The translations under genes were made by a program, and so were the position numbers. This document shows, piece after piece, positions 1-5,310 of a stretch of DNA of 6,350 bases. Origin of the DNA: Ignavibacteriota bacterium (GTDB taxonomy: Bacteria; Bacteroidota; Kapaibacteriia; Palsa-1295); assembly GCA_003151215.1 (NCBI GenBank), contig PLXB01000173.1:1-6350 (forward strand), written 5' to 3'. The notes beneath the pieces are model-generated. The model saw nothing but the letters and a program-made list of their open reading frames with translations, was not told the origin of the DNA and did not search any database. Every line of letters starts with the position of its first letter. The stretch's first letter is position 1.

Positions 1-2
1 TC

Positions 3-413
3 GAAAAAAATGAGACGTTCAGCATGGAGTCTAGCGGCCGAGGAATTTCTGGGCTCCCAATTTTTTATTCGATAAATCATACCTACATTGAAATTCCCCT
101 TGAGGTAAAACTACGGCTTCTAAATGACGCAAGTTTCCGTCCCTACCTATTTTCGGGAATAACTGTAGGCTGGCTATCTTCAGATAAGAGAGGATATGTA
201 CTTTATACATCCCTCCCTGATGCCACTCCAATCACAACGACAATAGATTTTGGAGTTATAGGTGGTGCAGGATTAGATTATGTATTTCCTTCAGGAGCAT
301 CATCATTTATTGACGCCGGTTATAGAGTTGGTTTAATAAACCTCAGCAAAACGGTCAACGGCTCCACGGTAAACGATCTTCGTTTTTGCGCAGGGCTGTT
401 ATTTCCTCTGTAA
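3..413 (+). CDS. Outer-membrane beta-barrel protein, PorT-like (5' partial)
   Basis: The reading frame is open from base 3 without a stop, so the gene begins before the window; the first ATG inside (position 24) is probably internal. The 136 visible residues show the alternating hydrophobic/polar strands of a small outer-membrane beta-barrel. The run YIEIPLEVKLRL, followed by FRPYLFSGITVGWL, is the pattern typical of the 'outer membrane beta-barrel protein' (PorT/OMP_b-brl_2) family, in which a strand with 'YxEIPL' is followed by 'kPYlfaG'. Later strands are IDFGVIGGAGLDYVF and FIDAGYRVGLINL. The chain ends in LRFCAGLLFPL, a plausible final strand with a hydrophobic C-terminus, and stops at TAA 411-413. 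The family sits in the outer membrane of Bacteroidota-type cells; a specific function (transport, adhesion, gliding/secretion accessory) cannot be given. The gene is AT-rich compared with the genes to the right. Family call is fairly sure; the missing N-terminus should carry the signal peptide. Confidence 0.75.
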   Translation, partial: EKNETFSMESSGRGISGLPIFYSINHTYIEIPLEVKLRLLNDASFRPYLFSGITVGWLSSDKRGYVLYTSLPDATPITTTIDFGVIGGAGLDYVFPSGASSFIDAGYRVGLINLSKTVNGSTVNDLRFCAGLLFPL

Positions 414-440
414 ATTCTCAAATTGAGCTGTTTTATTAAC

Positions 441-497
441 CCTGTGAGATTTGGTAATTAGTGACTAAATTTGGTAATAACCAAGACGTCTCACCGG
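441..497. repeat. Long imperfect inverted repeat between convergent genes (possible bidirectional terminator)
   Basis: GTGAGA (444-449) pairs with TCTCAC (489-494), TTGGT (451-455) pairs with ACCAA (480-484), and CC (441-442) can pair with GG (496-497), giving a 13-bp interrupted stem around a 24-base loop. The loop contains an 11-base odd palindrome TTAGTGACTAA (458-468) and a second copy of ATTTGGTAAT (469-478; first copy 449-458). It lies exactly between the stops of two convergent genes, where a shared terminator would be expected, but there is no clear T-tract on either side. The role is an inference. Confidence 0.4.
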
Positions 498-498
498 A

Positions 499-903
499 CT
501 ATCGGTCGCGAGAAGCACGCAAACTACCAAGTTTCCATTGACCTTCTTCCTTAAACACATAGAAAAAAAGTGAATCGTAAATTCTTGTAGTAGTATCATG
601 TGTCCACGTTTGAATTACGTATATTTTTGCTGAATTAGGGAATATACTATCAATAACGATCTTTTTGATTTTGACGAATTCATGTCCGCCTTTATTAAGA
701 TTTAGACTTGCTCTTACGGTTGTGTCTCCGGTTGACATATTGTCTTTTATGGTTGTAGAAAGGACGTTGATTATCCCCATAGAATCTTTGGTATCCAGCG
801 CCTTAAAAAGATTTATTACTGGATCGGCTGGTTGGTTACTTTCCTTTTTTGAGCAAGCAATAAGGATACAACTAATTCCAAGCAAAACGAATAAGTGTCT
901 CAT
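499..903 (-). CDS. Small lipoprotein, NTF2/DUF4878-like
   Basis: This gives a 134-residue secreted lipoprotein. Residues 1-17 form a classic type II signal peptide: positive start (MRH), hydrophobic core (LFVLLGISCI) and lipobox L-I-A-C with the lipidated Cys17, followed by SKKESNQ. The mature part starts PADPVINLFKALDTKD, has a central strand with KIYVIQTWTHDTTT, and ends FFYVFKEEGQWKLGSLRA. That order (helix with 'V..fl.al..kD', strands, then 'f..keeG.WKl') is the layout of NTF2-fold lipoproteins such as DUF4878/SnoaL-like proteins. I see no catalytic residues and do not assign a function. A longer reading from position 957 adds 18 residues, but it destroys the signal peptide's position at the N-terminus and would put the likely promoter (941-948) inside the gene, so the ATG at 903 is preferred. 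No Shine-Dalgarno is visible. It is convergent with the beta-barrel gene. Confidence 0.75.
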   Translation of the reverse strand: MRHLFVLLGISCILIACSKKESNQPADPVINLFKALDTKDSMGIINVLSTTIKDNMSTGDTTVRASLNLNKGGHEFVKIKKIVIDSIFPNSAKIYVIQTWTHDTTTRIYDSLFFYVFKEEGQWKLGSLRASRDR

Positions 904-929
904 AGATGGAATATGATTAGTGATGGGTA

Positions 930-948
930 CAAAAATACAACAAAGATA
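930..948 (-). promoter_or_regulatory. Bacteroidota-type promoter box for the lipoprotein gene
   Basis: On the minus strand TATCTTTG (948-941) matches the TAnnTTTG -7 consensus of Bacteroidota primary sigma factors. A second overlapping-phase match, TATTTTTG (937-930), lies just downstream. Either would start transcription some 20-35 bases before the ATG at 903. A convincing TTG -33 element at the usual spacing is not seen, so the promoter is supported by the -7 box and position only. Confidence 0.45.
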
Positions 949-998
949 AAGCCGCATTACACCACTGAATTTTTAATTTTGAGCCGACTAAGGTTTTC

Positions 999-1019
999 TA
1001 AATTCGCCGCGCGAATTTA
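999..1019. repeat. Perfect 9-bp palindrome, GC core in AT arms
   Basis: TAAATTCGC (999-1007) and GCGAATTTA (1011-1019) are exact reverse complements around a 3-base CGC loop. With a 2-base bulge the stem can be extended by TTTTC (994-998) with GAAAA (1022-1026). There is no T-tract after the hairpin in either direction, so it is not an ordinary intrinsic terminator. It lies about 50 bp upstream of the lipoprotein -7 box, between two TAnnTTTG boxes facing away from each other, so an operator or a small repeat element are both possible. Confidence 0.5.
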
Positions 1020-1110
1020 AAGAAAAATGTGCCTTTTTTCGATCAATTTCGCCAAAATATATAATTATTTGATATTTTAGAAATACTTTTCATGTGAAGC
1101 ATAATTTTTC

Positions 1111-1138
1111 TTCGTATATTTGTATTCAGAAATACGAA
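1111..1138 (+). promoter_or_regulatory. TAnnTTTG promoter box within an inverted repeat, facing the non-coding region
   Basis: TATATTTG (1115-1122) matches the Bacteroidota -7 consensus on the plus strand. It is enclosed by the inverted repeat TTCGTAT (1111-1117) / ATACGAA (1132-1138), with an inner GTATT (1122-1126) / AATAC (1131-1135). Initiation would be expected near 1128-1130. No clear -33 TTG is seen at the usual spacing. Since no open reading frame of note follows on the plus strand, the product would be the non-coding RNA candidate downstream. Confidence 0.4.
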
Positions 1139-1394
1139 CACGGTCCCAAAATGATCTATTACTGAACAGCCCAAAGATGGGCTTCTGCAATTTCCAAATC
1201 ATGACGGGTTTGCCATTAAGGGAGAATTTCTATTATATCTAAAGAGAAGGAATTCCTTACGTAGAAGACTGACGGATGAAAGTCCCACCACAGTCCATCT
1301 ACAACTGCTGGGTAAGGACGTAACCATTCTAAATCACAAGGGTAATTATTCACAATCCATTTCCGAAAGCACTTAGCCGTGAGCGCCGGGAATG

Positions 1395-1410
1395 TTCGTT
1401 CTTTGACAAT
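1395..1410 (+). promoter_or_regulatory. boxA-like motif
   Basis: GTTCTTTGACA (1398-1408) resembles bacterial boxA elements (E. coli TGCTCTTTAACA, Bacillus TGTTCTTTGAAAA), where NusB/NusE bind nascent RNA to prevent termination. boxA is best known from rRNA leaders, but no rRNA follows in this window, so here it would protect a different untranslated transcript. The match could be fortuitous. Confidence 0.35.
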
Positions 1411-1483
1411 TTAATTTTGGATTTCCGTTCTTCTTCAGTTTGAACGGACTCTTATTTCTGTTCGGGAAGTGTGGCTAGCCCCC

Positions 1484-1507
1484 GGACGGACTGAGAGTCC
1501 GTCCTAC
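1484..1507 (-). repeat. REP-like palindrome with GTAG tetranucleotide
   Basis: Bases 1484-1492 and 1496-1504 form a perfect 9-bp hairpin (GGACGGACT / AGTCCGTCC) with a GAG loop. Read on the minus strand the hairpin is preceded by GTAG (1507-1504, overlapping the first stem base), the layout of REP elements mobilised by RAYT (Y1-type) transposases. Flanking CC/GG (1482-1483 with 1509-1510) can extend the stem. It lies about 20 bp after the DedA stop codon and could also act as that gene's 3' hairpin, though no U-tract follows. Only one clear copy is in the window and no RAYT gene is present, so the REP identity rests on shape. Confidence 0.45.
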
Positions 1508-1527
1508 CGGAGAGGGATGCTTTCGGA

Positions 1528-2160
1528 TTATGCTTTCCGTGTTCGGAGCCATTGAACTATCGGAAGCAGAAGGGAGATAATCACAACACCGATAACTGCG
1601 ATCTGCAGATATTTTATGATATCAGGAAATTGTCTGCCGAGGAAATATCCGAGCGCCGTAACGCCGCCGATCCATAAAACTGCGCCGACGATGTTATAAA
1701 GAGTAAATTTCCTTTTGCTCATCTCTACCGTTCCGGCAACAACGGGAGCGAAGGTTCGGACGATCGGAATGAACCGGGCAAGGATCATGGTGATGCCGCC
1801 GTATTTTTCGTAGAAAGCATGAGTCTTCAATAAATGGTCGCGATTGAAGAAACGGGAATTCGGCTTTTCGAAAAGCTGCTTTCCGGCTTTTAATCCGATA
1901 AAATATCCGACGGAATTTCCTATTATTCCCGCGACCGAAAGAATGAGAATGAGGAGAATAACATCGATGCGAAGTTCGCCGGTAGCTGCCAGCGAACCTG
2001 CCAGGAAAAGCAGAGTATCGCCCGGCAAAAAGAATCCGATGAGCAATCCTGTTTCGACAAAAATGATCAGGCATAGTATGGGAATGCCGCCATTAGTAAC
2101 GATCTGGCGTAATCCGTCGGATGAAAAAAGAGTATGAAAAAACTGCGATATGGCTTCCAT
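1528..2160 (-). CDS. DedA-family inner-membrane protein
   Basis: A complete 210-residue DedA protein (SNARE_assoc/VTT domain), the usual length. Family hallmarks are all visible: ETGLLIGFFLPGDTLLFLAGSL (36-57, split here for description as Glu36 and the PGD turn with Asp48), the glycine-rich GNSVGYFIGLKAGK (81-94), ARFIPIVRTFAPVVAG (128-143) and the late NIVGAVLWIGG (156-166). Glu36, Asp48, Arg129 and Arg135 line up in spacing with E39, D51, R130 and R136 known to be essential in E. coli YqjA. Membrane segments are about 26-60 (re-entrant/helical), 64-92, 155-177 and 183-203. DedA proteins act in the cytoplasmic membrane, are needed for proton-motive-force and envelope homeostasis, and some members flip undecaprenyl phosphate or phospholipids; which substrate applies here is unknown. 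The ATG at 2160 gives a typical N-terminus; there is no Shine-Dalgarno. It is divergent from the esterase gene. Confidence 0.93.
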   Translation of the reverse strand: MEAISQFFHTLFSSDGLRQIVTNGGIPILCLIIFVETGLLIGFFLPGDTLLFLAGSLAATGELRIDVILLILILSVAGIIGNSVGYFIGLKAGKQLFEKPNSRFFNRDHLLKTHAFYEKYGGITMILARFIPIVRTFAPVVAGTVEMSKRKFTLYNIVGAVLWIGGVTALGYFLGRQFPDIIKYLQIAVIGVVIISLLLPIVQWLRTRKA

Positions 2161-2238
2161 TGGAACAGGTTTATGTAAAAGAGGCTTATAATACCGTTAA
2201 TTGTGCAAGGCAGTTCAATAAAAAAGCGAAAAAGAGGT
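2161..2238. promoter_or_regulatory. Divergent intergenic region between DedA and esterase genes
   Basis: These 78 bases must hold the promoters of both divergent genes. The best plus-strand candidate is TAATTGTG (2198-2205), one mismatch from TAnnTTTG, about 35 bases before the esterase ATG. On the minus strand only a weak TATTAT (2192-2187) preceded by TTGAAC (2216-2211) is seen, with a 19-base gap. Neither is convincing by eye. Confidence 0.25.
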
Positions 2239-2973
2239 ATGGAAAGAAAACTTGATTCATGGTATAGCCCAAGCCTCGGCAAAGAAATGCCGATCGTTTC
2301 TTACGGTTTTGCCGGTCCGGCATTTTTGATGTTCCCTTCGGCGGCAGCGGATTATCTGGAGTATGAAAGATTTTATCTGATCGATTCGATCAAGCATCAT
2401 CTCGAATCGGGAAGGATCAGGGCATTTTCGATTAACTCGATCAACTCCGATAGCTGGCTTAACGATCAGGTAGAACCGCGATTACGGGCTATCCGCCATC
2501 AGCAATTTAATAAATATATCACCGATGAAGTTTATCCTTTTATGCGGGGAAAAATAGATCCGGAGAATCCCCTGGTCTATTCGATGGGAGTTTCCTTCGG
2601 CGCATTGCATGCAATGAATACCTTACTGCGCCGTCCGGATATGTTTAACGGAGTGATCGGAATGAGCGGCGTCTATGATCTGAAAGAATATGCTAAGGGA
2701 TATTTCGATGACGATGTGTATTTTAATTCGCCGATGGATTATCTGCCGAATCTGAGCGATGAAAAAACGCTGAACGAACTTCGGACCAACAAAAAAATAT
2801 ATCTCTATACCGGAAGCGGAGAATATGAGGATCCTTCGGGAAGCTGGAAGATGGCAGATGAACTTGGGAAGAAAAATATTCCGAACTATGTCGAAAACTG
2901 GGATAAAACCTGGCGGCATGACTGGCCCACCTGGCGGGAGATGCTGCCGCAGGCAATAGAAAAATACTTCTAA
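2239..2973 (+). CDS. Putative esterase, alpha/beta hydrolase (esterase D-like)
   Basis: A 244-residue cytoplasmic alpha/beta hydrolase of the 'putative esterase' family. The N-terminus WYSPSLGKEMPIVSYG matches the family's 'W.SP.LGR.M...vyG' start. The nucleophile elbow is MGVSFGA with Ser119. The acid is probably Asp198 in GEYEDPSGS, and the base His227 in RHDWPTWREMLP, the strongly conserved C-terminal 'HDWp.Wr.mLP'. So the triad Ser-Asp-His is complete and the enzyme should be active on an ester or thioester; the substrate is not predictable. The frame runs up to a GTG at 2203, but the extra residues are basic and non-conserved, so the ATG at 2239 is chosen; AAAGAGG (2231-2237) lies next to it, too close for a normal ribosome site. 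There is no signal peptide. The stop overlaps that of the convergent methyltransferase. Confidence 0.85.
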   Translation: MERKLDSWYSPSLGKEMPIVSYGFAGPAFLMFPSAAADYLEYERFYLIDSIKHHLESGRIRAFSINSINSDSWLNDQVEPRLRAIRHQQFNKYITDEVYPFMRGKIDPENPLVYSMGVSFGALHAMNTLLRRPDMFNGVIGMSGVYDLKEYAKGYFDDDVYFNSPMDYLPNLSDEKTLNELRTNKKIYLYTGSGEYEDPSGSWKMADELGKKNIPNYVENWDKTWRHDWPTWREMLPQAIEKYF

Positions 2974-3749
2974 AGTTTTTGTGCAACGATCATCACCGTT
3001 TCATATTTCTCGAGGACTTTCCTGTCGGGAAAAGATTTGTTGAGCACGGTAGTCGTATCTTCGATAAATTGCGGAATATCGGTGGATTTGATTCCGACAC
3101 CGATATACGATTTTGAAAGAAGAAATCCTACGTAGTTTTCCGGAGAGTAATGAGCTTCAAAAGGAAAAGTATAGCGTTCAACGGGTCCGAAAAGTGTTGA
3201 TTCGGCTATCTTCTCAGGAAAATCAGCTATTAAAATATCAGCTCCGCCTTTATATGCAGCGTTAGATTTTTTTATTAATGATACGATTTCGGCATAATAA
3301 TTATCCTGTGTGTTAGTTACCTGATTCCACAAAAGGACAAGGGGTTGATCCTGTTTCAGGATGCGGCCGGCTTCTTTCAGCGAAGCTGATTTATCCATCC
3401 AATGAAATGCCTGGGCAAGAACAACGAGATCGAGCGATTCGCTTTGCAATCCCGTTGCTTCACCGGGAGCCTCTATCGTACGAACATTCGAAAGTCCGGC
3501 TTCCACGGCAGAATTCTGTAATTGCTCCAGCATGACGCTTGCCGTATCGACGGCATAGACGATGCGAACATATTTGGCAAGTTCGAGCGCAATGCGTCCG
3601 GTGCCGGTACCAATATCGGCTATATCGCTTGACCTATCGAGGTCGCCAAGCGTGACGAGGAAAAGCAGTGCTTCGGCAGGATAGTGCGGACGGTATGCGT
3701 CATACTGCTCGGCAAGTGCATTAAATATGGTTTTATTATCAAAAAGCAC
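2970..3749 (-). CDS. Class I SAM-dependent methyltransferase
   Basis: This is a 259-residue Rossmann-fold methyltransferase of the Methyltransf_11/25 type. Motif I is ADIGTGTGR (about 44-52), the SAM-binding loop; the acidic residue that binds the ribose is the Asp in VYAVDTA (about 68). An acidic/adenine motif IEAPGEA follows (about 92-98), and motif IV is DLVVLAQAFHWMD (about 107-119), like the 'D.v....a.HW.d' of ubiquinone/menaquinone-type and many small-molecule methyltransferases. The N-terminal NALAEQYDAYRPHYP is the usual lead-in. The C-terminal cap probably sets substrate choice, which cannot be read from sequence. The frame extends to a TTG at 3791 (273 residues), which would overlap the acylphosphatase by 14 bp. 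The family-like start is the GTG at 3749, giving a 28-bp gap, and is preferred, though the TTG cannot be excluded. It is the last gene of the operon with the acyl-CoA dehydrogenase. Confidence 0.85.
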   Translation of the reverse strand: MLFDNKTIFNALAEQYDAYRPHYPAEALLFLVTLGDLDRSSDIADIGTGTGRIALELAKYVRIVYAVDTASVMLEQLQNSAVEAGLSNVRTIEAPGEATGLQSESLDLVVLAQAFHWMDKSASLKEAGRILKQDQPLVLLWNQVTNTQDNYYAEIVSLIKKSNAAYKGGADILIADFPEKIAESTLFGPVERYTFPFEAHYSPENYVGFLLSKSYIGVGIKSTDIPQFIEDTTTVLNKSFPDRKVLEKYETVMIVAQKL

Positions 3750-3777
3750 AGGTATTTTTTGATTCCAAGTGTCGCAA

Positions 3778-4077
3778 TCATCGTATGACAAAATCGGATT
3801 CGGATTCGATAACCTTCATTTCTTCCAGAACAACCGATTCGACATTCGCATCCGGCGGACCGTGATGTGTCCATTGTAAGAAGCGTTCAAGCGCCTCGGG
3901 CGTTCCCTGTGCTTCGATCTCGACCGTCCCTTCAGCAAGATTACGGGAATATCCGGTGAGATGTGCCATACGTGCTTTGCGCCGGGCATTATAACGAAAA
4001 CCGACGCCATGTACGAATCCTTTAATGATAAGATGAATGCGTTTCAACGTATCACGAGCTAAATTCTTTTGTGACAT
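3778..4077 (-). CDS. acyP: Acylphosphatase
   Basis: A small acylphosphatase (EC 3.6.1.7), which hydrolyses carboxyl-phosphate bonds such as acetyl phosphate or 1,3-bisphosphoglycerate in the cytosol. The signature GFVHGVGFR (20-28) supplies the phosphate cradle and catalytic Arg28; GYSRNLAEGTVEIEAQG (42-58) supplies the catalytic Asn46. The Arg-Asn spacing of 18 equals that of human acylphosphatase (Arg23, Asn41). FLQWTHHGPPDANV (66-79) is the usual 'fl.wl..GP..A.V'. The common VQGVGFR is VHGVGFR here, a tolerated change. The ATG at 4077 gives 99 residues and overlaps the dehydrogenase by 26 bp. A TTG at 4047 would give the more usual 89 residues beginning KRIHLIIKG, just after the dehydrogenase stop. 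The frame is open further upstream (to 4260), but that part is the out-of-frame shadow of the dehydrogenase. Translation is probably coupled to the upstream gene. Confidence 0.88.
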   Translation of the reverse strand: MSQKNLARDTLKRIHLIIKGFVHGVGFRYNARRKARMAHLTGYSRNLAEGTVEIEAQGTPEALERFLQWTHHGPPDANVESVVLEEMKVIESESDFVIR

Positions 4078-5218
4078 GGCGTGCGATAACCATGCGCTGG
4101 ACTTCACTGGTACCTTCGCCGATCGTGAGGAGTTTGGAATCGCGCCAGAATTTCTCAACCGGAAATTCTTTGATGTAGCCGTATCCGCCATGGATCTGGA
4201 TCGCTTCTTCACAGACCTGGACACATATCTCGCTGGCATAAAGTTTTGCCATGCTTGCATCCTTGCCGAAGGGAAGCCCTGCTTCGCGCTGCGAGGCCGC
4301 TTTATAAGTAAGCAGTCGTGCTGTATCGATCTTCATTCCCATTTGCGCAAGTTTGAATTGCGTTGCCTGCTGCTCGGCAATTGTCTTGCCGAATTGCCTG
4401 CGTTCCTGAGAATACTTTATCGCTGCTTCGAATGCGCCTTGTGCACAGCCGACAGCAAGCGAGGCAATACCAATGCGACCGCCATCTAAAATTTGCAATG
4501 CCTGAGTAAAACCTTCGCCTTCAGAACCGATCAAATTTTCCTCAGGCACTTTCACGAAATCGAAAATGAGGCTGGATGTTTCACTGGCTCTCATGCCCAG
4601 TTTACTTTCTTTCTTTGATGCGGAAAAGCCCGCCATGGATTTATCGAGAACGAATGCGCTGATACCATGCGGACCTTTAGAGCGATCTGTCAAAGCCATT
4701 ACCACAGCCGTATTACCATAGGTGCCATGAGTAATAAAATTTTTCGAACCGCTAATAATATAATTAAATCCTTCGTGAACAGCAACAGTCTGCGTTCCGC
4801 CTGCATCACTTCCGGCGCTCGGTTCTGTCAAGCCCCAAGCTCCGAGAACTTCTCCACTGGCAAGCGGCGGAATGTATTTTGCTTTGAGTTCATCCGATCC
4901 GAATTTCAGAATATGCCCGGTACAGAGTCCATTATGAGCAGAAACCGATAAAGCAACTCCCGGACAGACCCTGGCGATTTCTTCGATGATGATCGCATTC
5001 TCGATCGTTCCGAGCCCTGCTCCGCCAAGTTCAATCGGGACCATAATGCCAAGGAATCCGAGCTTCGCCATTTTTTGGAATGTTTCCATTGGGAATATCT
5101 GGCCCTCATCCCATTCCATTACATGGGGCTTGATCTCCGTCTCGGCAAAGTCACGAGCCATCTGGCGGATCGCCTGCTGGTCTTCCGTGAGAGAAAAATT
5201 AAGATTTTCGTTGTCCAT
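4052..5218 (-). CDS. Acyl-CoA dehydrogenase (short-chain/butyryl-CoA type)
   Basis: A full-length 388-residue FAD-dependent acyl-CoA dehydrogenase that makes the trans-2-enoyl-CoA in beta-oxidation or short/branched-chain acyl-CoA breakdown, passing electrons to ETF. The N-terminal helical domain is about 1-125; signature 1, GLTEPSAGSDAGG (129-141), lies in the middle beta domain. RRQFGK (273-278) contacts FAD, and signature 2 is QIHGGYGYIKEFPVEKFWRD (341-360). The catalytic base is Glu368 in IGEGTSEVQR, the place used by MCAD and butyryl-CoA dehydrogenases, not the displaced position of isovaleryl/long-chain enzymes. The middle of the protein, including the SGSKNFITHG segment (156-165), follows SCAD/butyryl-CoA-dehydrogenase-like proteins, but chain-length specificity cannot be fixed from sequence. 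ATG at 5218 gives the expected N-terminus; there is no Shine-Dalgarno. It is the first gene of an operon with the acylphosphatase and methyltransferase. Confidence 0.96.
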   Translation of the reverse strand: MDNENLNFSLTEDQQAIRQMARDFAETEIKPHVMEWDEGQIFPMETFQKMAKLGFLGIMVPIELGGAGLGTIENAIIIEEIARVCPGVALSVSAHNGLCTGHILKFGSDELKAKYIPPLASGEVLGAWGLTEPSAGSDAGGTQTVAVHEGFNYIISGSKNFITHGTYGNTAVVMALTDRSKGPHGISAFVLDKSMAGFSASKKESKLGMRASETSSLIFDFVKVPEENLIGSEGEGFTQALQILDGGRIGIASLAVGCAQGAFEAAIKYSQERRQFGKTIAEQQATQFKLAQMGMKIDTARLLTYKAASQREAGLPFGKDASMAKLYASEICVQVCEEAIQIHGGYGYIKEFPVEKFWRDSKLLTIGEGTSEVQRMVIARHVTKEFSS

Positions 5219-5262
5219 AAGGAATGGAGCCTACTATATGATGTTGTGAAAGAAGAAATTCC

Positions 5263-5287
5263 GACTGATTTCAGTCCTGCAAATATA
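5263..5287 (-). promoter_or_regulatory. Promoter box plus inverted repeat upstream of acyl-CoA dehydrogenase
   Basis: On the minus strand TATATTTG (5287-5280) matches the TAnnTTTG -7 consensus. It would start transcription near 5275, leaving a leader of about 57 bases before the ATG. Immediately downstream is the 6-bp inverted repeat GACTGA/TCAGTC (5263-5276), which overlaps the expected start site, as a repressor operator would. It could also form a small hairpin in the leader, or serve as a weak 3' hairpin for the upstream DUF4397 gene. A TTG -33 element is not evident. Confidence 0.4.
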
Positions 5288-5310
5288 TCATGAAGATATG
5301 AGAACGGGAT

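Larger units (their letters stand above)
1128..1527 (+). ncRNA. Candidate structured non-coding RNA, unknown class
   Basis: No credible protein is encoded here on either strand. The plus strand has a likely promoter at its left end and a series of predicted helices. These are AGCCCA/TGGGCT with an AAGA tetraloop (1168-1183), a compound stem GTAGA+GACTG pairing with CAGTC+TCTAC (1261-1271 with 1291-1302) whose loop holds GGATGAAAGTCC, TCCGTTC/GAACGGA (1424-1430 with 1442-1448), and a perfect 9-bp stem at 1484-1504. TTCGTTCTTTGACAAT (1395-1410) resembles the boxA antitermination motif of rRNA leaders. Such features occur in leaders or mobile-element RNAs; the GGATGAAAGTCC loop is reminiscent of group II intron domain I, and the 3' part could be an orphan HEARO/omega-type RNA. 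Neither a domain V nor an associated ORF is identifiable, so a decayed element is possible. The assignment is inference; helices are seen by eye only. Confidence 0.3.

Noticed and set aside
665..916. 83-residue plus-strand open frame
   Set aside because: Antisense to the lipoprotein gene and without recognisable features.
904..957. 18-residue extension of the lipoprotein
   Set aside because: It would bury the signal peptide and place the promoter-like box within the coding region.
1247..1258. AAGGAATTCCTT palindrome as an operator
   Set aside because: A short perfect palindrome with no loop; more simply part of the RNA candidate's fold or chance. No supporting context.
1355..1395. Group II intron domain V
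   Set aside because: AGCCGTGAGCGCCGGG looks faintly like the start of domain V, but the pairing 3' strand and the conserved bulge are not present, so no intron was called.
2723..2986. Minus-strand open frames within the esterase gene
   Set aside because: Shadows of a gene with an intact catalytic triad.
4078..4260. N-terminal extension of the acylphosphatase frame (61 residues)
   Set aside because: It is the out-of-frame shadow of the dehydrogenase, with no domain content; acylphosphatases are about 90-100 residues.
4037..4489. 150-residue plus-strand open frame
   Set aside because: It lies wholly antisense to the acyl-CoA dehydrogenase and acylphosphatase start, is cysteine-rich and low in structure, and shows no family motifs; it mirrors the codon pattern of the true gene.
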